A stretch of DNA of 27,054 nt. Source: Bacteroidales bacterium UBA3388 (lineage in GTDB: Bacteria; Bacteroidota; Bacteroidia; Bacteroidales; P3). The position numbers were made by a program, and so were the translations under genes. The DNA lies in assembly GCA_002358855.1 (NCBI GenBank), contig DEPQ01000088.1:1-27054 (forward strand), in the 5' to 3' direction. Positions 1 through 8,530 of the stretch are shown piece by piece (positions within the stretch are counted from its first letter, which is position 1; every line of letters starts with the position of its first letter). The notes beneath the pieces were generated by a model, which saw nothing but the letters and a program-made list of their open reading frames with translations, made no database searches and was not told where the DNA came from.

Positions 1-10
1 AATTAAATCA

Positions 11-54
11 AAGAAAAAACGACTTGCCTAAGTGAATAGACAAGTCGTTTTCTT
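11..54 (-). terminator. Rho-independent terminator of the T9SS operon
   Basis: A perfect 11-bp inverted repeat (16-26 AAAACGACTTG pairs with 41-51) encloses a 14-base loop. Read on the minus strand the stem is followed by a run of six T and further T-rich sequence. It lies 20 bases past the porN stop codon, so it fits a terminator ending the porPKLMN transcript. The A-rich flank on the other side would let it work for a plus-strand transcript too. Confidence 0.85.
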
Positions 55-73
55 AATTATATAACTAAATTGT

Positions 74-940
74 TTAATATTCCCACATATCTTCTTCCAT
101 CTCGAATAGGTAATCTTCTATTCTTTGAGATTCCATCCAAGCATCAATTCCAGAAGCATAATCTTCTATACGTCTATTGAAGTCATTTGATTCTCTGATA
201 ACATAACTTGAAAAGATTCTTTTACGGAAAATGTCATCGTAAGAACGTCTTGCTCTGTCGTTATCCATATTGTAAACTTCTGCGTTTGCCAACAATTCTC
301 TTACTTCAGGGTCATTGTATCTTATCCAAGCAAGTGGCATTTGCACAGGAGGGGTTCCTTCTTCTTTTTGTTGCATATAAATCAACGCAAAACCTATTAT
401 TCTAACGTCTTCAACTGAACGATTTTTATCAATAAACCAATCTTCTTTGATACGTAACATTGTAACATCTTCTGCTTTAAGAGATGTCATAATTGTATCA
501 TAAGTTATGATTTCATTGCCATCTATATCTGTGTCGTATCTTTCCATAACTTCTGAACCAGCAAGACTTGCTTTCAATTCTTCCCAATTCACTACATTTT
601 CAAACATATCCCCATCAAAACCTCTTATTTGTCCACTTGTTAAAGCTTCATCTAAGATTGTGAATAGGTTTTTTCTTCCTTGATCTGGAGCAATTGGATA
701 ATAAAATACTTGATTTATTTTTTCCTTAAAGTCAATTACTCTCCAAACTCTATGAGCCCAAACAACATCTGCTTCTCTTACGTATGGAAAGTCAAATGCT
801 TTTTTACCATTTTCTATAAGTTCTGATTCTTTTGTATAGAATCCATCAGAATTATCTTCTGGTTCATCTACCACTTGTGCAAACAAACTTGGTGATAGGA
901 ACAAAAATAAACCTAATAATATAACTTCTATTTTTTTCAT
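74..940 (-). CDS. porN: T9SS ring component PorN/GldN
   Basis: PorN/GldN is a periplasmic protein that binds PorK/GldK to form the large ring of the type IX secretion system under the outer membrane. The 288-residue product begins with a signal peptide (about residues 1-20, ending LFAQ), followed by a soluble acidic region. Its middle matches the family pattern: RVWRVIDFKEKINQVF near residue 65, and a basic YDDIFRKRIFSSYVIRESN segment near the C-terminus. It is the last gene of porP-K-L-M-N, 12 bases after porM, and is followed by a hairpin terminator. A GTG six bases upstream (946) is in frame, but the ATG at 940 gives the better signal peptide, so I use 940. Recognition is by sequence pattern and conserved gene order. 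The symbol gldN applies equally; gliding cannot be inferred from it. Confidence 0.93.
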   Translation of the reverse strand: MKKIEVILLGLFLFLSPSLFAQVVDEPEDNSDGFYTKESELIENGKKAFDFPYVREADVVWAHRVWRVIDFKEKINQVFYYPIAPDQGRKNLFTILDEALTSGQIRGFDGDMFENVVNWEELKASLAGSEVMERYDTDIDGNEIITYDTIMTSLKAEDVTMLRIKEDWFIDKNRSVEDVRIIGFALIYMQQKEEGTPPVQMPLAWIRYNDPEVRELLANAEVYNMDNDRARRSYDDIFRKRIFSSYVIRESNDFNRRIEDYASGIDAWMESQRIEDYLFEMEEDMWEY

Positions 941-952
941 AATCACAAAATA

Positions 953-2551
953 TTATTTAATTGTAAATATCATGTCTTTATTAGATACTTGCACTTCTCC
1001 AACAGGGCCAACCGCTGTGATATCTTCAAGATACACCTTGGTTCCTCTTCTTGCTTTCTTAATTTGAGCTATTATGTCTGGTGGGAATTTTGCTCCTGTA
1101 ACAGTTGTTGCAGGTTTTGCATCCCCTCCTCCAATAATTTGAACTTTAAACGAAGCAATCCTATATGTAACAGGGAAGTCAAAATCTCCTTTTTCAACAC
1201 GTAAACCACCTTGTGCGGCTAAAACGTCTTTATCTATTTTACCGCCTTGTTGTTTACCTACCATAGCAATCGGATTAGGAATACGTTTTGTTCTAAACTT
1301 CATTGTTCCCATATCCATTTCTTTTCCACCTATTTTTGCTCTTACATTTATTTGGCAAGTTTCTTGTTTAGACACTTTTACTGTGTATTCTCCATCTTTC
1401 ACCTTTGTCAAAACTCCACCAGCTCCAGAAATTGTCGCTACAATATCTTTTGAGTTTGCACCAGGCACTGATATTGACAATGGATTGTCTACCCCAATAT
1501 AAAAGACATTCATATTAGTTGGAGATATTGTTGCTGATGGTGCTGCAACGAAATACTCACTTTCAAATTCATAAGGAACTTCTTCTGTCTCTTTTTTAAC
1601 AAAGATTGTACCTTTGTATTTTTGTTGTCCTAATGCACCTGCTCCAAATTTTAATTTAAGCATACCAGAGTCACCAACGATGTTTTGTCCTCTAACCTCC
1701 CCTCTAAGTTCACTCTTTGAGTCGTATGCAGCAACTATAACGTCTGCTTCATATTGACCACCTTGAATTATGTAAGTAGATTTAGGCAATACTCTTGCAA
1801 CAACTTGATCAAACTTAAAGTCATCAGCAGATATTTGTGAATAAAGATAGTTTACCAAGTCCATTTCAGCATTTTGAATTTCTGATTTAAACTTATTTAA
1901 AAGCACCATATCTGCTGTGATAATCATATGAAAGAAATTGTACTGTTGCCAATTAAGACTTTGACCTGCTGCATTCTTCCACGTACCTTCAGTTTGGATT
2001 TGCATACTTTTCAACTGCTTTTTATATGCTTCACTCGAAACATAACTTAACATATCCGCTTGGTAAGCTTCTATTTTCTTCCTTAACTCCAAGGCCTTAC
2101 CTGCTGAACCATCTTCTGTTCCTGCTAAGAAATAACGTGTAGGCTCATTGTAATTATCTTTCTTAACAATTGCACTAAATCCTTTTTCTGCTAATAATTT
2201 TTTAGATTCCGCAACGCCACCTTTCAAACCATCTGTCATTGCATGCAATTCATATTTAATGTTGTCTATATAATCCAACATTACTTTTGTCTTTTTTCTA
2301 ACTTCTTGTGCTTTCGCCCAATTCTCTCCTACCTTACCTGGATTTCCATTGTAAGCATTCTCAAATGCAATGTAAGAACCTTCAACTTTACTTGCAATCA
2401 AATTATTACTTACTTCAACACTATCCCCTACTGTAACGAAAGCATTTAATATTTCTGCGGAGACATTAAGAGCCAACATCGCTGTGTACACTAAGTACAT
2501 CATTGATATCATTCGCTGCCTCGGCGTTTCCGGACAATTCGTAGCACCCAT
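953..2551 (-). CDS. porM: T9SS motor/stalk protein PorM/GldM
   Basis: PorM/GldM is a single-pass inner-membrane protein whose long periplasmic part links the proton-driven PorL/PorM motor to the PorKN ring. The 532-residue product has a short cytoplasmic N-terminus with the family motif TPRQRMISMMYLVYTAML (residues 9-26), then one transmembrane helix to about residue 35. A large periplasmic region of successive domains follows. Arg11 matches the conserved arginine near the start of the helix that pairs with an acidic residue of GldL in the known motor structure (family knowledge, not tested here). Length is typical (about 500-530 residues). The gene is 54 bases after porL and 12 bases before porN. 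The in-frame ATG is unambiguous. An unusual Cys6 precedes the helix but has no lipobox context. Confidence 0.95.
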   Translation of the reverse strand: MGATNCPETPRQRMISMMYLVYTAMLALNVSAEILNAFVTVGDSVEVSNNLIASKVEGSYIAFENAYNGNPGKVGENWAKAQEVRKKTKVMLDYIDNIKYELHAMTDGLKGGVAESKKLLAEKGFSAIVKKDNYNEPTRYFLAGTEDGSAGKALELRKKIEAYQADMLSYVSSEAYKKQLKSMQIQTEGTWKNAAGQSLNWQQYNFFHMIITADMVLLNKFKSEIQNAEMDLVNYLYSQISADDFKFDQVVARVLPKSTYIIQGGQYEADVIVAAYDSKSELRGEVRGQNIVGDSGMLKLKFGAGALGQQKYKGTIFVKKETEEVPYEFESEYFVAAPSATISPTNMNVFYIGVDNPLSISVPGANSKDIVATISGAGGVLTKVKDGEYTVKVSKQETCQINVRAKIGGKEMDMGTMKFRTKRIPNPIAMVGKQQGGKIDKDVLAAQGGLRVEKGDFDFPVTYRIASFKVQIIGGGDAKPATTVTGAKFPPDIIAQIKKARRGTKVYLEDITAVGPVGEVQVSNKDMIFTIK

Positions 2552-2605
2552 AGTTCTCTATTTGTTTAAATTATTGTTTTACTTTTTACTCTTATTGAAT
2601 TAAAA

Positions 2606-3592
2606 CTATGCTTTTGTTTGCATTGCAGCAAGCATATTTCCATATATATCGTTCAATGCTCCAACCTTCTTTGAAAGTGCATTTACTTGTTCTTTGTATC
2701 TCAATACGTTTTCTGCTGTATCTGCAAAGTTTACAACCAAGTTGTCTATTCTTTCTTGAACTGCTTTTGTTGCTTCTAATTGAGTAGAAGAGTTTTGTAT
2801 TTGCATTTCATATAAAGCATTGATTGAAGAAAGGCTTGATGCCATAGTTTTCAATTCATCTAAGTATGAAGCATCTCCAACAGAAAGTGTATTTGCTGTT
2901 TCTTTATAAATGTTTGCTAATGTAGAAACAGCTGATGTAGCTTCTTGTACTGATGATAAGTATTCTCCTGATACTAATAAGTCTTTATTTAAGTTGTCTG
3001 CTGTTTTCTTGTATGCAGATGATAATTCTACTACTGATTCTGATGCAACATTGATATTCGATGTGAATTTTTCTGATGCAGCTGCTGCTCCTGCTATATT
3101 GTTTAAGCCAGCTGTTGTTGTAGAAAGGTTTTGCAATCCTTTTCCTAAACTTTCTATTAATTCTGGTCCTATTTTAGCATCTGCTAACATTTTGTCTAAT
3201 TCTTGTGTGCCAGAGAATCCTCCTATTATTGTTGTTCCACCAGCAACACCTCCAACAACTTGTACACCTTCTACTCCTTGTGTTGCTTCTGCTTTTTTAT
3301 CTTTTTTCTTTTCTTTCTTTTCTTTTTCTGCTCCGTGATGTGCGTCTTCCATTCCTGCTAATTCAGGATATACTAAACTCCAATCGTATGTTACGTGTAA
3401 TGGTTCAAACGCTGATGCAAAGAAAATTAAAGCCTCAATACCCATACCAATGATAAGCATTATTTCCGCACCTGGCCAGTGATTGATTTTGAACAACGCT
3501 CCAACAATTACGACCGCTGCACCTATACCATATAATTTCGCTGTTGTTTCTTTATAAGCTTTACTTGTAACTATTTTATCTATAATTCCCAT
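2606..3592 (-). CDS. porL: T9SS motor protein PorL/GldL
   Basis: PorL/GldL is the inner-membrane, proton-motive-force-driven partner of PorM in the type IX secretion motor. The 328-residue product has two transmembrane helices (about 18-34 and 43-61) joined by the short loop KINHWPGAE. A cytoplasmic part follows: the LVYPEL motif near residue 75, a Lys/Glu-rich stretch (about 90-105), a Gly/Val-rich stretch, and a long helical, Ala/Ser/Thr-rich C-terminal region likely to form coiled coils. Glu53 in helix 2, Glu63 at its end (AFEP), and Lys35 between the helices align by spacing with charged residues reported as essential in Flavobacterium GldL; this alignment is my inference. It is the third gene of the operon, 67 bases after porK. 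Confidence 0.95.
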   Translation of the reverse strand: MGIIDKIVTSKAYKETTAKLYGIGAAVVIVGALFKINHWPGAEIMLIIGMGIEALIFFASAFEPLHVTYDWSLVYPELAGMEDAHHGAEKEKKEKKKDKKAEATQGVEGVQVVGGVAGGTTIIGGFSGTQELDKMLADAKIGPELIESLGKGLQNLSTTTAGLNNIAGAAAASEKFTSNINVASESVVELSSAYKKTADNLNKDLLVSGEYLSSVQEATSAVSTLANIYKETANTLSVGDASYLDELKTMASSLSSINALYEMQIQNSSTQLEATKAVQERIDNLVVNFADTAENVLRYKEQVNALSKKVGALNDIYGNMLAAMQTKA

Positions 3593-3659
3593 AACTTTCT
3601 ATTTTTATTTCTTAAATGATTTCTAATTTTAGTTCTCTATTAATTATTCTTAGTTTTTA

Positions 3660-5030
3660 TTATTCTACGTAAACATTTGATGATGTTTTAGGATTATCTC
3701 CTCTTACTCTTCCTAAATATGATTGTACACAACGGAAGCCTATGTAACTCTTGCCAGAGTCTTGGTACTCATATGAACGTGTCGCTGTTTGTATGAAATA
3801 TTTTTGATCTTTCCAAGAACCTCCTCTAACTGTTTTTCTTTTCATTACAGGAGCATCATCTTCTGATGCAAGATAAACATTTACTTGATTCAAATCATGT
3901 GCAAAATTGTAAGCTGATTCATTGTAAGCATCTTCACACCATTCTGCAACGTTACCTGCCATATCATAAAGTCCAAATCCGTTTGGTGCATAGTGAGCAA
4001 CTAAGATTGGAGTTACTCCTCCGTCATCTCCATAGTTACCTCTTAAAGGTTTGTAATTAGCAATGAAACAACCATTGCCATTTCTCACATAAGGACCACC
4101 CCAAGGATAAGGTGCGCCATCAACTCCTCCTCTTGCGGCATATTCCCATTCTGCTTCAGTTGGTAAACGGAAATCTTCCATTCTTTCATATTCCTTTTTA
4201 GCCAAATAATTGTTCATCATAAGTGTTCTCCATACAGAAAACGCTTTTGCTTGCTTGTATGAAACTCCAACAACAGGATAGTTGTCATAACGAGGGTGGC
4301 TAAAATATGAACGAGTTGCTGCATCGTTATAAGAATACGCATAATCGTGTACCCAACACAATGTATCAGGATAGACATTGATTACTTCCCTTCTATAGAA
4401 TTTGTTTTTATTATTCAATCCATCTGGACGAGACGCAAATGATGAGCCTCTATATTCCTCTGATGCTGTAGTCTCAAAATTCTTTTGGCTTGCAGCTCTA
4501 AGATCTATCCAATAATATTCATAATTCAATCTCTTGGCGTCAATTTGCATTGCTCCATAGAATCTTTCATCAACAGGAATAAACATCTCTGCTAATGCTT
4601 CTCTTTCATCTGCATTTTCCAAAGTCCAATCAATCTTCTTACTCCAATTGATGATAGGTGTTTCTAATTCTTCTCCCCATTGATCTGCTTCAATCAGATA
4701 AGTTTCAGGAAAATCTACACCTAATAACTTATAGGCAATAGAGTCTCTTACCCAATACACAAACTGACGATACTCGTTGTTTGTAATTTCTGTTTCGTCC
4801 ATCCAAAAGGATTGTACTTGTACTGTACGAGGTTGCCAATCGTAAAGTTTGTAAACATCTTCATCTGAAGAACCCATTAAAAAACTTCCTTGAGGTACAT
4901 CAACCATTCCATATGGTTGCATATCCAAGAAATCTGGTCTTTCTTGTACACCTATAACTTCTCCCTTGTCAGAAGAGCCACAGCTGAACATTAGAAAGGC
5001 TGTTGAGATTAACAAAAATATTTTCTTCAT
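3660..5030 (-). CDS. porK: T9SS ring lipoprotein PorK/GldK
   Basis: PorK/GldK is an outer-membrane-anchored lipoprotein that forms the T9SS ring with PorN. The 456-residue product has a lipoprotein signal ending FSC with Cys17 as the lipid site. A domain of the formylglycine-generating-enzyme/sulfatase-modifying type follows (about 40-440). Its hallmarks are GSFLMGSSDED near 50, WMDETEITNNEYRQF near 77, RLPTEAEWEYAARGG near 290, GNVAEWCEDAY near 370, and RGGSWKDQ with IGFRC near the C-terminus. The fold is used structurally in GldK proteins; no sulfatase-activating role is implied and no sulfatase gene is nearby. Length and order (between porP and porL) match the family. A 68-base gap separates it from porP. 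Confidence 0.95.
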   Translation of the reverse strand: MKKIFLLISTAFLMFSCGSSDKGEVIGVQERPDFLDMQPYGMVDVPQGSFLMGSSDEDVYKLYDWQPRTVQVQSFWMDETEITNNEYRQFVYWVRDSIAYKLLGVDFPETYLIEADQWGEELETPIINWSKKIDWTLENADEREALAEMFIPVDERFYGAMQIDAKRLNYEYYWIDLRAASQKNFETTASEEYRGSSFASRPDGLNNKNKFYRREVINVYPDTLCWVHDYAYSYNDAATRSYFSHPRYDNYPVVGVSYKQAKAFSVWRTLMMNNYLAKKEYERMEDFRLPTEAEWEYAARGGVDGAPYPWGGPYVRNGNGCFIANYKPLRGNYGDDGGVTPILVAHYAPNGFGLYDMAGNVAEWCEDAYNESAYNFAHDLNQVNVYLASEDDAPVMKRKTVRGGSWKDQKYFIQTATRSYEYQDSGKSYIGFRCVQSYLGRVRGDNPKTSSNVYVE

Positions 5031-5098
5031 ATCACAAATTATTTTCTTATTATAATAAAATACGTAAAGTTTACTTTATATGTTTCAATTTGTTTATT

Positions 5099-6136
5099 TT
5101 AGAATCTACGAGTATTTCTATAAATTGTAGGTGGTTTAGGAGGATTTTCTATTTTGAAACAGAATCGTGCAAACAATTCTAACGATCCGAATGATTGCGT
5201 TGAAATTCTTGATGTAGGTATGTCATAAGAAATACCTAATTTAAAATCTCCGAAAGCAACGCCTCCCATTAACACTATCGCATCTTGAACTCTATATGTC
5301 ATTCCTCCCCAAATTTTATGCTCCCACTCCATTAACAAAGAAGCATCTAATTGATAAGCAGATTTTGACACAAAGTCTGTTTTTAATAATGCAGAAGGTA
5401 GTAGTCTTAATGACGGATAAGCAGGAAGAGCCCACTCATACCCTGCAAGAATATAGTAAAATCTTCTATTATCCCAATATAAATTTTCACTTGATGTTTC
5501 TAGTAATTTTGATGTTGAAAGGCCTATGTATAATTTCCCTGGTATTTGATAATAAATTCCCGCTCCTAAATCAAAAAGAAAATCACTTTGTTCTGACAAA
5601 TCTCCTAAGACTGGGTCTGAACTTGTTCCTACTTGATCATCTTGTGTAATTTGGTCTGCTCCTATCAAATGTGATTTATCCAAAGTAGAGTTGAATAACT
5701 GCGCTTCAACACCTATTGCTAAATTACCAGTAGGAAATTGTATTCTAAAAGCGTAATCTATTTTTGCGTGAATGTTATCACGAAATCCTATCTTATCCGA
5801 AATAATGGTTGCACCGATTCCTCCATGCAAAAACCGAACTGGCATATCAAAAGAGAAATTCATTGTCTCTCCAGATGAGGCTTCTGATGCTTCTCCATAA
5901 ACATCAGTCAGTCCCATACCCATCCATTGATTGCGATAAAACCCTGTCAAACACATAGCACCATTACTACCTGCATAACCTGGGTTATATGACAAACGGT
6001 TAAACATATATTGTGAAAATTGAGGTTCTTGTTGCGCAGACAAGAAAGACGGACTCGCTAATGCTAAAACTAGCACGCAAACCGCTGTACTTAATTTCAC
6101 AAATCGTCTGTGTTTATCTTGTATAAATTGTAACAT
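5099..6136 (-). CDS. porP: T9SS outer-membrane protein PorP/SprF family
   Basis: This is a PorP/SprF-family protein, an outer-membrane beta-barrel associated with the T9SS motor and with surface handling of secreted proteins. The 345-residue product has a signal peptide (about 1-35, ending LSAQ) and then the family signature EPQFSQYMFNRLSYNPGYAG (36-55). The rest is alternating barrel strands with many aromatic turns, and it ends in a Pro-rich tail after a strand ending ARFCFKIE. It is the first gene of the porPKLMN operon, with a candidate promoter 65-72 bases upstream. SprF proteins elsewhere pair with SprB-like adhesins; none is present here, and its place in front of porK argues for the core PorP role. 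Confidence 0.93.
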   Translation of the reverse strand: MLQFIQDKHRRFVKLSTAVCVLVLALASPSFLSAQQEPQFSQYMFNRLSYNPGYAGSNGAMCLTGFYRNQWMGMGLTDVYGEASEASSGETMNFSFDMPVRFLHGGIGATIISDKIGFRDNIHAKIDYAFRIQFPTGNLAIGVEAQLFNSTLDKSHLIGADQITQDDQVGTSSDPVLGDLSEQSDFLFDLGAGIYYQIPGKLYIGLSTSKLLETSSENLYWDNRRFYYILAGYEWALPAYPSLRLLPSALLKTDFVSKSAYQLDASLLMEWEHKIWGGMTYRVQDAIVLMGGVAFGDFKLGISYDIPTSRISTQSFGSLELFARFCFKIENPPKPPTIYRNTRRF

Positions 6137-6200
6137 TTACTATCTATTTTATTTCTTTTCTACTTCTTAGAGTACTTGCCGAATCTATAAAGCAGTCGTG

Positions 6201-6208
6201 CAAAAGTA
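6201..6208 (-). promoter_or_regulatory. Candidate promoter (-7 box) of porPKLMN
   Basis: Read on the minus strand this is TACTTTTG, a match to the Bacteroidota -7 element TAnnTTTG. It lies in the 179-base gap between rlpA and porP, the largest gap in the window, and would give a leader of about 55-60 bases. No clear TTG -33 element sits at the usual 19-20 base spacing, so this is a candidate only. Confidence 0.5.
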
Positions 6209-6315
6209 AGCAAAAAGTTTATAAAAAAGAAGTTTTAATTGTTTTTTTGTTAATAACTATTTTCAATTTCTATTATTACATATTGATTATAAATGCTTTA
6301 GAAAAACTCGTTTTT

Positions 6316-7035
6316 TTACTTCTTTTTAACAATGTATGCTGATTTATATGTAATTTTTAGGTCTTTGAGTGCTTGTTCTGCTAAGTTAATATCCGAAAAA
6401 GGACCAATATTTACATAATAATAGTCTGCATTTAAAACTTTTTCTGTTCTTATAATGTTTTTATAGTTTATAGGCAAGTGTTCTATTATATTGTCTAAAT
6501 CTTCCAAATTGTTTATTGAACACAATCGAACATAATGAGAAAAAGCAAAAGCAGTATTATTTGCAGAGCTTTTCAAAGAAAGAATTGAATCAAACCTTGA
6601 ATTACGAGAACTATCAGGTAGATTTTCTTTATCAAATTTGGCAAATATTTCATCTTGCTGGTTTAAAATATCCAGATAATCGTCTTCCAATATCTCAACT
6701 TTTACCTTTGCTGTCCCCGTTTTATGTAATAGAATTTGTTTTGCAGCTTTTGACGATAAATCTATAACACCTTTTTTAGGACATCTGTCATTTACTTTAA
6801 CTAAAACAGAACGTCCATTTGATAAATTTGTAACTTTTACCAATGTGTGCATAGGTAAAGTTTTGTGAGCAGCTGTATATTTTTTTTGTGTAAATATTTC
6901 CCCCGATGATGTACGCCTATTCTCAAACATATTATGATAATATGTTGCCTTACACTCAAATTCTTTTAATTGTTGAGCGAATGCATTTACTGAACAAAAC
7001 AATAAAATCAATAACAATTTATATATTTTCACCAT
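6316..7035 (-). CDS. RlpA-like protein: double-psi beta-barrel plus SPOR domain
   Basis: RlpA proteins bind stem-peptide-free (denuded) peptidoglycan and in some species act as lytic transglycosylases at the division septum. The 239-residue product has a cleavable signal peptide (1-20, ending AFAQ, with no lipobox, unlike E. coli RlpA). A double-psi beta-barrel domain follows (about 27-115) with TSSGEIFTQKKYTAAH and VKVNDRCPKKGVIDLS. His57 and Asp83 sit where the catalytic His/Asp pair of active RlpA lies. After an acidic/Ser-rich linker comes a SPOR-type domain (about 165-237, with YYVNIGPFSDINLAEQAL). Position 85 is Cys where most relatives have Gly (NDRGP). Its ATG overlaps the kdsC stop by 7 bases (ATGGTGA), so the two are translationally coupled. 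Confidence 0.88.
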   Translation of the reverse strand: MVKIYKLLLILLFCSVNAFAQQLKEFECKATYYHNMFENRRTSSGEIFTQKKYTAAHKTLPMHTLVKVTNLSNGRSVLVKVNDRCPKKGVIDLSSKAAKQILLHKTGTAKVKVEILEDDYLDILNQQDEIFAKFDKENLPDSSRNSRFDSILSLKSSANNTAFAFSHYVRLCSINNLEDLDNIIEHLPINYKNIIRTEKVLNADYYYVNIGPFSDINLAEQALKDLKITYKSAYIVKKK

Positions 7036-7547
7036 GCTTTTGAATCTTCGTCAAACCATTTGTCTTGCAATTTCATTACTTGTTCAATTACATCTCTTAC
7101 TGCACCATTTCCTCCATTTTTATGAGAAATATAATCAGCTATTTGTTTAATTTCTTCTGCAGCGTCAGCAGGACATGTTGCCACTCCTACCATTTGCATA
7201 ACATCATAGTCGGGAATATCATCTCCCATATAGAGAACTTGATTTGCTTCTATTTTTTTTTCTTCTAAAAATTTAGTAAAAATCTCTTTCTTACGATGAG
7301 ATCCCAAGTAAACATCCTTTACACCTAACATAGCCATACGCGATGCTATACTATTGCCACTTCCTCCTGATATAACTGCGACAATATATCCTTTTCGTAA
7401 AGCATATTGTATTGCATAACCATCTTTTACATTTCCACTGCGAACAATTATTTGATCATTAGCAGACCAAATATTACCATCACTTATTACTCCATCGTAA
7501 TCAAAAACAAATGCTTTTATATCGTGCAGTTTTGATTTATAATTCAT
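7029..7547 (-). CDS. kdsC: KdsC-type 3-deoxy-D-manno-octulosonate 8-phosphate phosphatase
   Basis: KdsC hydrolyses Kdo-8-phosphate to Kdo in the cytoplasm, supplying the inner-core sugar of LPS. The 172-residue product is a HAD-superfamily phosphatase without a cap domain, which is the KdsC size. FDYDGVISDG (15-24) carries nucleophile Asp16 and acid/base Asp18. AVISGGSG (57-64) is motif II, Lys86/87 is motif III, YMGDDIPDYDVM (106-117) is motif IV, and GGNGAVRDVIE (145-155) is the conserved C-terminal loop. It lies 4 bases after hldD and overlaps rlpA by 7 bases. The lack of a cap and the LPS neighbours favour KdsC over other small HAD enzymes; substrate specificity is inferred. Confidence 0.9.
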   Translation of the reverse strand: MNYKSKLHDIKAFVFDYDGVISDGNIWSANDQIIVRSGNVKDGYAIQYALRKGYIVAVISGGSGNSIASRMAMLGVKDVYLGSHRKKEIFTKFLEEKKIEANQVLYMGDDIPDYDVMQMVGVATCPADAAEEIKQIADYISHKNGGNGAVRDVIEQVMKLQDKWFDEDSKAW

Positions 7548-7551
7548 AGAA

Positions 7552-8517
7552 CTAAAAATAAGTTTTTTTCATTAAATAATTCTGTACATAATCTTTCACA
7601 CCTTCTTCCAAAGAATAAAACGGTTGATTGTAGCCTACAGATTTTAGTTTATCCATAGATGCTTCTGTAAAGTACTGATATTTATCTCTTATATCAATAG
7701 GTATATCTATAAATTCTATATTTTTCTCTATTCCCATTGCAGAGAATGTAGCAGAAGCTAAGTCATAGAAACTTCGTGCTATACCTGAGCCAAGATTATA
7801 TATACTACTTTGAGGCTTATTAGTCATTAAATAAAACAATACATCAACAACATCTTTCACATAAACAAAATCTCGCATTTGCTGACCGTCTTTATAATCA
7901 TCTCTATGAGAACGGAAAAGTTTAACCTTATTTGTAGATGTTATTTGATTAAAAGAATGATAAATTACAGAAGCCATTCTTCCTTTATGATATTCATTTG
8001 GACCATAAACATTAAAAAATTTCAATCCTGCCCAAAAAGGAGGTTTTTTATCTTGAGATAATGCCCACAAATCAAACTCTTGCTTTGAGAGTCCGTAAGG
8101 ATTAAGCGGCTTTAGTTTAGAAATAATACTCAAATCATCTTGATAACCATTTTCTCCTCCACCATAAGTAGCAGCAGATGACGCATAAACCATTGGAATA
8201 TTATTTTCTACACATATATTCCAAATATTTTTAGTGTATTCAAGGTTTAATTTCACAAAAACATTCCAATCAAACTCTGTTGTATCAGTTCTTGCCCCTA
8301 AGTGATAAACGCCCTCAACTTGATTTGCATTTTCCTTGAACCATTGAATAAAATTTTCTCTTTCTATTTTCAAAGAAAATGCTGAATGTGCATAATTATT
8401 TACTTTTGCTGTCTTTGAAAAATCATCTACTATAACAATATTAGTTATATTCTCCATATTCAATTTACGAAGCATACAACTGCCTATAAATCCTGCTGCA
8501 CCTGTTACTACTATCAT
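7552..8517 (-). CDS. hldD: ADP-L-glycero-D-manno-heptose 6-epimerase
   Basis: HldD (RfaD) converts ADP-D-glycero-D-manno-heptose to the L-glycero form, the donor for LPS inner-core heptose. The 321-residue product is a short-chain dehydrogenase/epimerase with the nucleotide-binding TGAAGFIGS (5-13), YHLGARTDTT (71-80), YASSAATYGGGENGY (111-125) and NPYGLSKQEFD (139-149). FFNVYGPNEYHKGRMASV (167-184) is characteristic of HldD. Tyr141 and Lys178 correspond to the two catalytic bases known from E. coli HldD (Tyr140, Lys178), which separates it from UDP-glucose 4-epimerases. It is 13 bases after the deacetylase-like gene and 4 bases before kdsC. The other heptose genes (hldE or equivalents) are not in the window. 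Confidence 0.92.
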   Translation of the reverse strand: MIVVTGAAGFIGSCMLRKLNMENITNIVIVDDFSKTAKVNNYAHSAFSLKIERENFIQWFKENANQVEGVYHLGARTDTTEFDWNVFVKLNLEYTKNIWNICVENNIPMVYASSAATYGGGENGYQDDLSIISKLKPLNPYGLSKQEFDLWALSQDKKPPFWAGLKFFNVYGPNEYHKGRMASVIYHSFNQITSTNKVKLFRSHRDDYKDGQQMRDFVYVKDVVDVLFYLMTNKPQSSIYNLGSGIARSFYDLASATFSAMGIEKNIEFIDIPIDIRDKYQYFTEASMDKLKSVGYNQPFYSLEEGVKDYVQNYLMKKTYF

Positions 8518-8530
8518 ACTATTGCTAACT

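Noticed and set aside
2910..3338. 142-residue open frame on the plus strand inside porL
   Set aside because: It lies opposite a certain gene with Lys/Glu-rich and Ala/Thr-rich coding, which yields stop-poor Phe/Ser/Pro frames. No family pattern, no promoter.
3660..5030. Formylglycine-generating enzyme that activates sulfatases
   Set aside because: The fold is shared, but the lipoprotein signal and position between porP and porL identify PorK/GldK; no sulfatase is nearby.
5065..5078. TAAAGT-TT-ACTTTA inverted repeat in the porP-porK gap as an operator
   Set aside because: Short, A/T-rich and expected by chance in this composition; no second copy was noticed near other genes.
5296..5649. 117-residue open frame on the plus strand inside porP
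   Set aside because: Antisense to a confident barrel gene; composition (Leu/Phe/Gln-rich) is that of a shadow frame and no start signal was found.
6137..6315. RNA gene or riboswitch in the largest gap
   Set aside because: The 179 bases are A/T-rich without conserved stems; only a -7 promoter element is visible.
6302..6316. AAAAAC/GTTTTT inverted repeat just after the rlpA stop as terminator
   Set aside because: Only two bases separate the arms and nearly all pairs are A-T, so a stable hairpin is not plausible.
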